A stretch of DNA of 64,000 nucleotides from Burkholderiales bacterium (GTDB lineage Bacteria > Pseudomonadota > Gammaproteobacteria > Burkholderiales > Usitatibacteraceae): the NCBI GenBank assembly GCA_019634955.1, contig JAHCAK010000001.1:62001-126000 (forward strand). Reading direction: 5' to 3'. The notes beneath the pieces were generated by a model that did not search any database, was not told the DNA's origin, and worked only from the letters and a program-made list of their open reading frames with translations. Made by a program: the position numbers and the translations under genes. Every line of letters begins with the position of its first letter. Positions within the stretch are counted from its first letter, which is position 1. This document shows, piece by piece, positions 62,613 through 64,000 of this stretch.

Positions 62613-63781
62613 GGCGCGCGGCCTCGCCCGTGCGACCGCAGCCCCGCTTCGGCGAAGGCGCGGAACTCGTCGCGGAACCGGGGCTCGGAGAAGGCTTCCG
62701 CGCGCGCGCGGCACCGCGCCGGGTCGATCGCGCGCGCGGCCTCGAAGCGCTCCACCGCGGCCGCGATCGCCGCCGGCGAGGGCTCGTCGAAGAAGGTCCC
62801 CGTCTCGCCCTCGACGACCGTCTCGAGGAGGCCCCCGCGCGCGAGCGCGATCACGGGCGTGCCGCAGGCCATCGCCTCGACCGGCGCGATGCCGAAGTCC
62901 TCCTCGCCCGCGAACAGGAACGCCCGCGCGCGGCGCAGGTGGTCGAGCACCGCCTCGTGCGGGGCGTGCCCGAGCAGCCGCACGTTCGCCGGCCGCCGCG
63001 CCTCGATCGCCGCTCGCTGCGGCCCGTCGCCGATGACCACGAGGCGGCGCCCCGGCATGGCCCGGAAGGCTTCCACGACAGCGTCCACGCGCTTGTAGGG
63101 CACGAGCCGCGAGACCACCACGTAGAAGTCCTCCTTCGGGCCGCCGGGAGTGAAGGCCGCCACGTCGACCGGGGGATGGATCACGGACGCCTCGCGACCG
63201 TAGGCGACGCGGATGCGATCCGCGATGAAGCGCGAGATGCCAACGATGTCGTCCACGCGGGCGGCCGCCGCGCGGTCCCATTCACGCAGCGTCGCGAGCT
63301 CGCGACGCGCAAGCCACGCGAGCGGCCCCCGAGCCAGGCCGAAATCCCGCAGGTACTCGCCTTCCATCGCCCAAGCATAGCGCATGGGGGTGTAGCAATA
63401 GCAGAGGTGGTACTGCCCGGCGCGCGTGCGCACCCCCTTGGCGAAGGCGTGGGCGCTCGAGATCACCATGTCGTAGCCGGAGAGGTCGAAGGACTCGATC
63501 GCCCGCCGCATGAGCGGCACGTACTTGCGGAAGTGGCGCCGCGCGAACGGCATCCGCTGCAGGAACGAGGTCGTGATGCGCCGGCCCGCGAACGGGGCGC
63601 GGTCGGCCTCGGGCAGGAAGTCGACGAGGACGAAGAGATCGGCCTGCGGCCAGATCGCGAGGATCTGGGCCGCCGCGCGGTCGGATCCCGCCCAGGTGTC
63701 CAGCCACTCGTGGACGACCGCGACCTTGGGCGGTGGGCCGCCTGATAGAATTTCCGCCGGTTCCCGACCTGGCCTCGCCAT
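62609..63781 (-). CDS. GT4-family glycosyltransferase
   Basis: A 390-residue GT4 enzyme. The N-terminus VAVVHEWLDTWAGSDRAAAQIL and C-terminal EDFGIAPVEAMACGTPVIALARGG are typical of mannosyl/rhamnosyl-type transferases of exopolysaccharide clusters. The ATG at 63781 is the nearest start to the conserved N-terminus; an in-frame ATG at 63856 would add 25 low-complexity residues. It is the first gene of the leftward wcaJ operon. Confidence 0.83.
   Translation of the reverse strand: MARPGREPAEILSGGPPPKVAVVHEWLDTWAGSDRAAAQILAIWPQADLFVLVDFLPEADRAPFAGRRITTSFLQRMPFARRHFRKYVPLMRRAIESFDLSGYDMVISSAHAFAKGVRTRAGQYHLCYCYTPMRYAWAMEGEYLRDFGLARGPLAWLARRELATLREWDRAAAARVDDIVGISRFIADRIRVAYGREASVIHPPVDVAAFTPGGPKEDFYVVVSRLVPYKRVDAVVEAFRAMPGRRLVVIGDGPQRAAIEARRPANVRLLGHAPHEAVLDHLRRARAFLFAGEEDFGIAPVEAMACGTPVIALARGGLLETVVEGETGTFFDEPSPAAIAAAVERFEAARAIDPARCRARAEAFSEPRFRDEFRAFAEAGLRSHGRGRAP
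63746..63751 (+). promoter_or_regulatory. Putative -10 facing the GT2 gene
   Basis: TAGAAT on the plus strand inside the first codons of the leftward GT4 gene. It could drive the rightward small frame and the GT2 gene at the window edge. Confidence 0.3.
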
Positions 63782-63914
63782 GCGTTCGCTTGCCGCCCCC
63801 TTGCGGGGCTTCTCCCGTTTCCTGGTCGTCGTCGCGGCCGCGTGGGGCCAGGCCATCCTTCCCGCGGCGCTCGCGGAATTCTACGTGGGTTCACCGGGAG
63901 CCGCGCGCTCCTGA
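63780..63914 (+). CDS. Possible small membrane protein (uncertain)
   Basis: A 44-residue frame with one hydrophobic stretch (about residues 12-38) between a putative promoter and the GT2 gene. Its ATG and the ATG of the leftward GT4 gene share the same CATG tetramer (63779-63782). No Shine-Dalgarno sequence or family match is seen; it may be noncoding leader. Confidence 0.2.
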   Translation: MRSLAAPLRGFSRFLVVVAAAWGQAILPAALAEFYVGSPGAARS

Positions 63915-63922
63915 GGCGACCG

Positions 63923-64000
63923 ATGCCGCCCTCCCTCTCCGTCGCGATCGTCACGCACGCCCCGGATTCCCGGCTGCTCGCGCGCACGCTCGCGAGCGTG
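63923..64000 (+). CDS. GT2-family glycosyltransferase, N-terminal end (partial)
   Basis: The first 26 codons of a gene running off the window. The start LSVAIVTHAPDSRLLARTLASV is the nucleotide-sugar-binding beginning of GT-A family 2 transferases (rhamnosyltransferase-like). It is divergent from the leftward polysaccharide genes. Confidence 0.7.
   Translation, partial: MPPSLSVAIVTHAPDSRLLARTLASV

Noticed and set aside
58626-63098. A 1490-codon plus-strand open frame across the polysaccharide genes
   Set aside because: Antisense shadow of four well-supported minus-strand genes; His/Arg/Glu-rich with no domain pattern.

Overview
The window is GC-rich (about 70% by eye), almost entirely coding, and reads as a chromosome segment of a betaproteobacterium (Burkholderiales or Nitrosomonadales type) able to fix CO2. 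Reasons: the ileS-lspA-ispH block followed by a minor type IV pilin operon, the zapB/zapA/6S RNA arrangement, a cbb operon with form I rubisco plus CbbQ/CbbO, and pgk-pyk-fba-purC synteny. No insertion sequence, prophage, CRISPR array or rRNA was seen; there is one tRNA gene.

Layout. 1-1610: end of ileS, then lspA and ispH in overlapping reading frames. 1607-9156 (minus): minor pilin operon pilE-fimT-pilV-pilW-pilX-pilY1 plus a small cysteine-rich secreted protein. 9336-9411: tRNA-Thr(CGU) and a bidirectional terminator. 9481-14007: a DUF5666-like lipoprotein, a CBS-pair protein, ilvA, rpiA and phoU. 14058-14225: a long inverted repeat. 14231-18831: yggX, argA, rsmE, an inositol-phosphatase-family gene, speE and speD.

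19009-40656 is the carbon-fixation region: cbbR reads leftward; cbbQ-cbbO-cbbL-cbbS-cbbY-cbbF-cbbP-cbbT-gap-sugE-pgk-pyk read rightward, followed after an inserted block by fba and purC. Two CbbR-type operators with the same 32-bp geometry precede cbbQ and cbbL. The block between pyk and fba (34268-38574) encodes a secreted NHL-propeller protein with a tandem duplication, a small 4-Cys secreted protein, and a divergent ToxR/CadC-like membrane regulator. The enzymes supply most of the Calvin cycle and lower glycolysis; ribose-5-phosphate isomerase (rpiA) lies apart at 12.5 kb and no ribulose-phosphate epimerase is present in the window.

40653-49937: HAD phosphatase, alpha/beta hydrolase, TerC, M20 peptidase, O-antigen ligase, TrkH/TrkA potassium uptake, TauE-type exporter, EVE-domain protein, 6S RNA and zapA/zapB. 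50248-52356: a cobalamin riboswitch, then a perfect 52-nt palindrome, then a BtuB-like receptor. 52375-64000: envelope polysaccharide genes (two GT9 heptosyltransferase-like, several GT4, MsbA, a GT39-like membrane protein, an unknown membrane protein, a WcaJ-type initiating transferase, start of a GT2).

Best leads: the paired CbbR operators and unusual cbb gene order with a guanidinium-exporter-type gene inside; the repeated pattern of a secreted beta-propeller protein translationally coupled to a 103-aa four-cysteine protein; the palindrome wedged between riboswitch and btuB; the 45-nt inverted repeat at 14.1 kb; and a set of genes whose only AT-rich -10-like hexamer sits 6-7 nt before the start codon, suggesting leaderless mRNAs.
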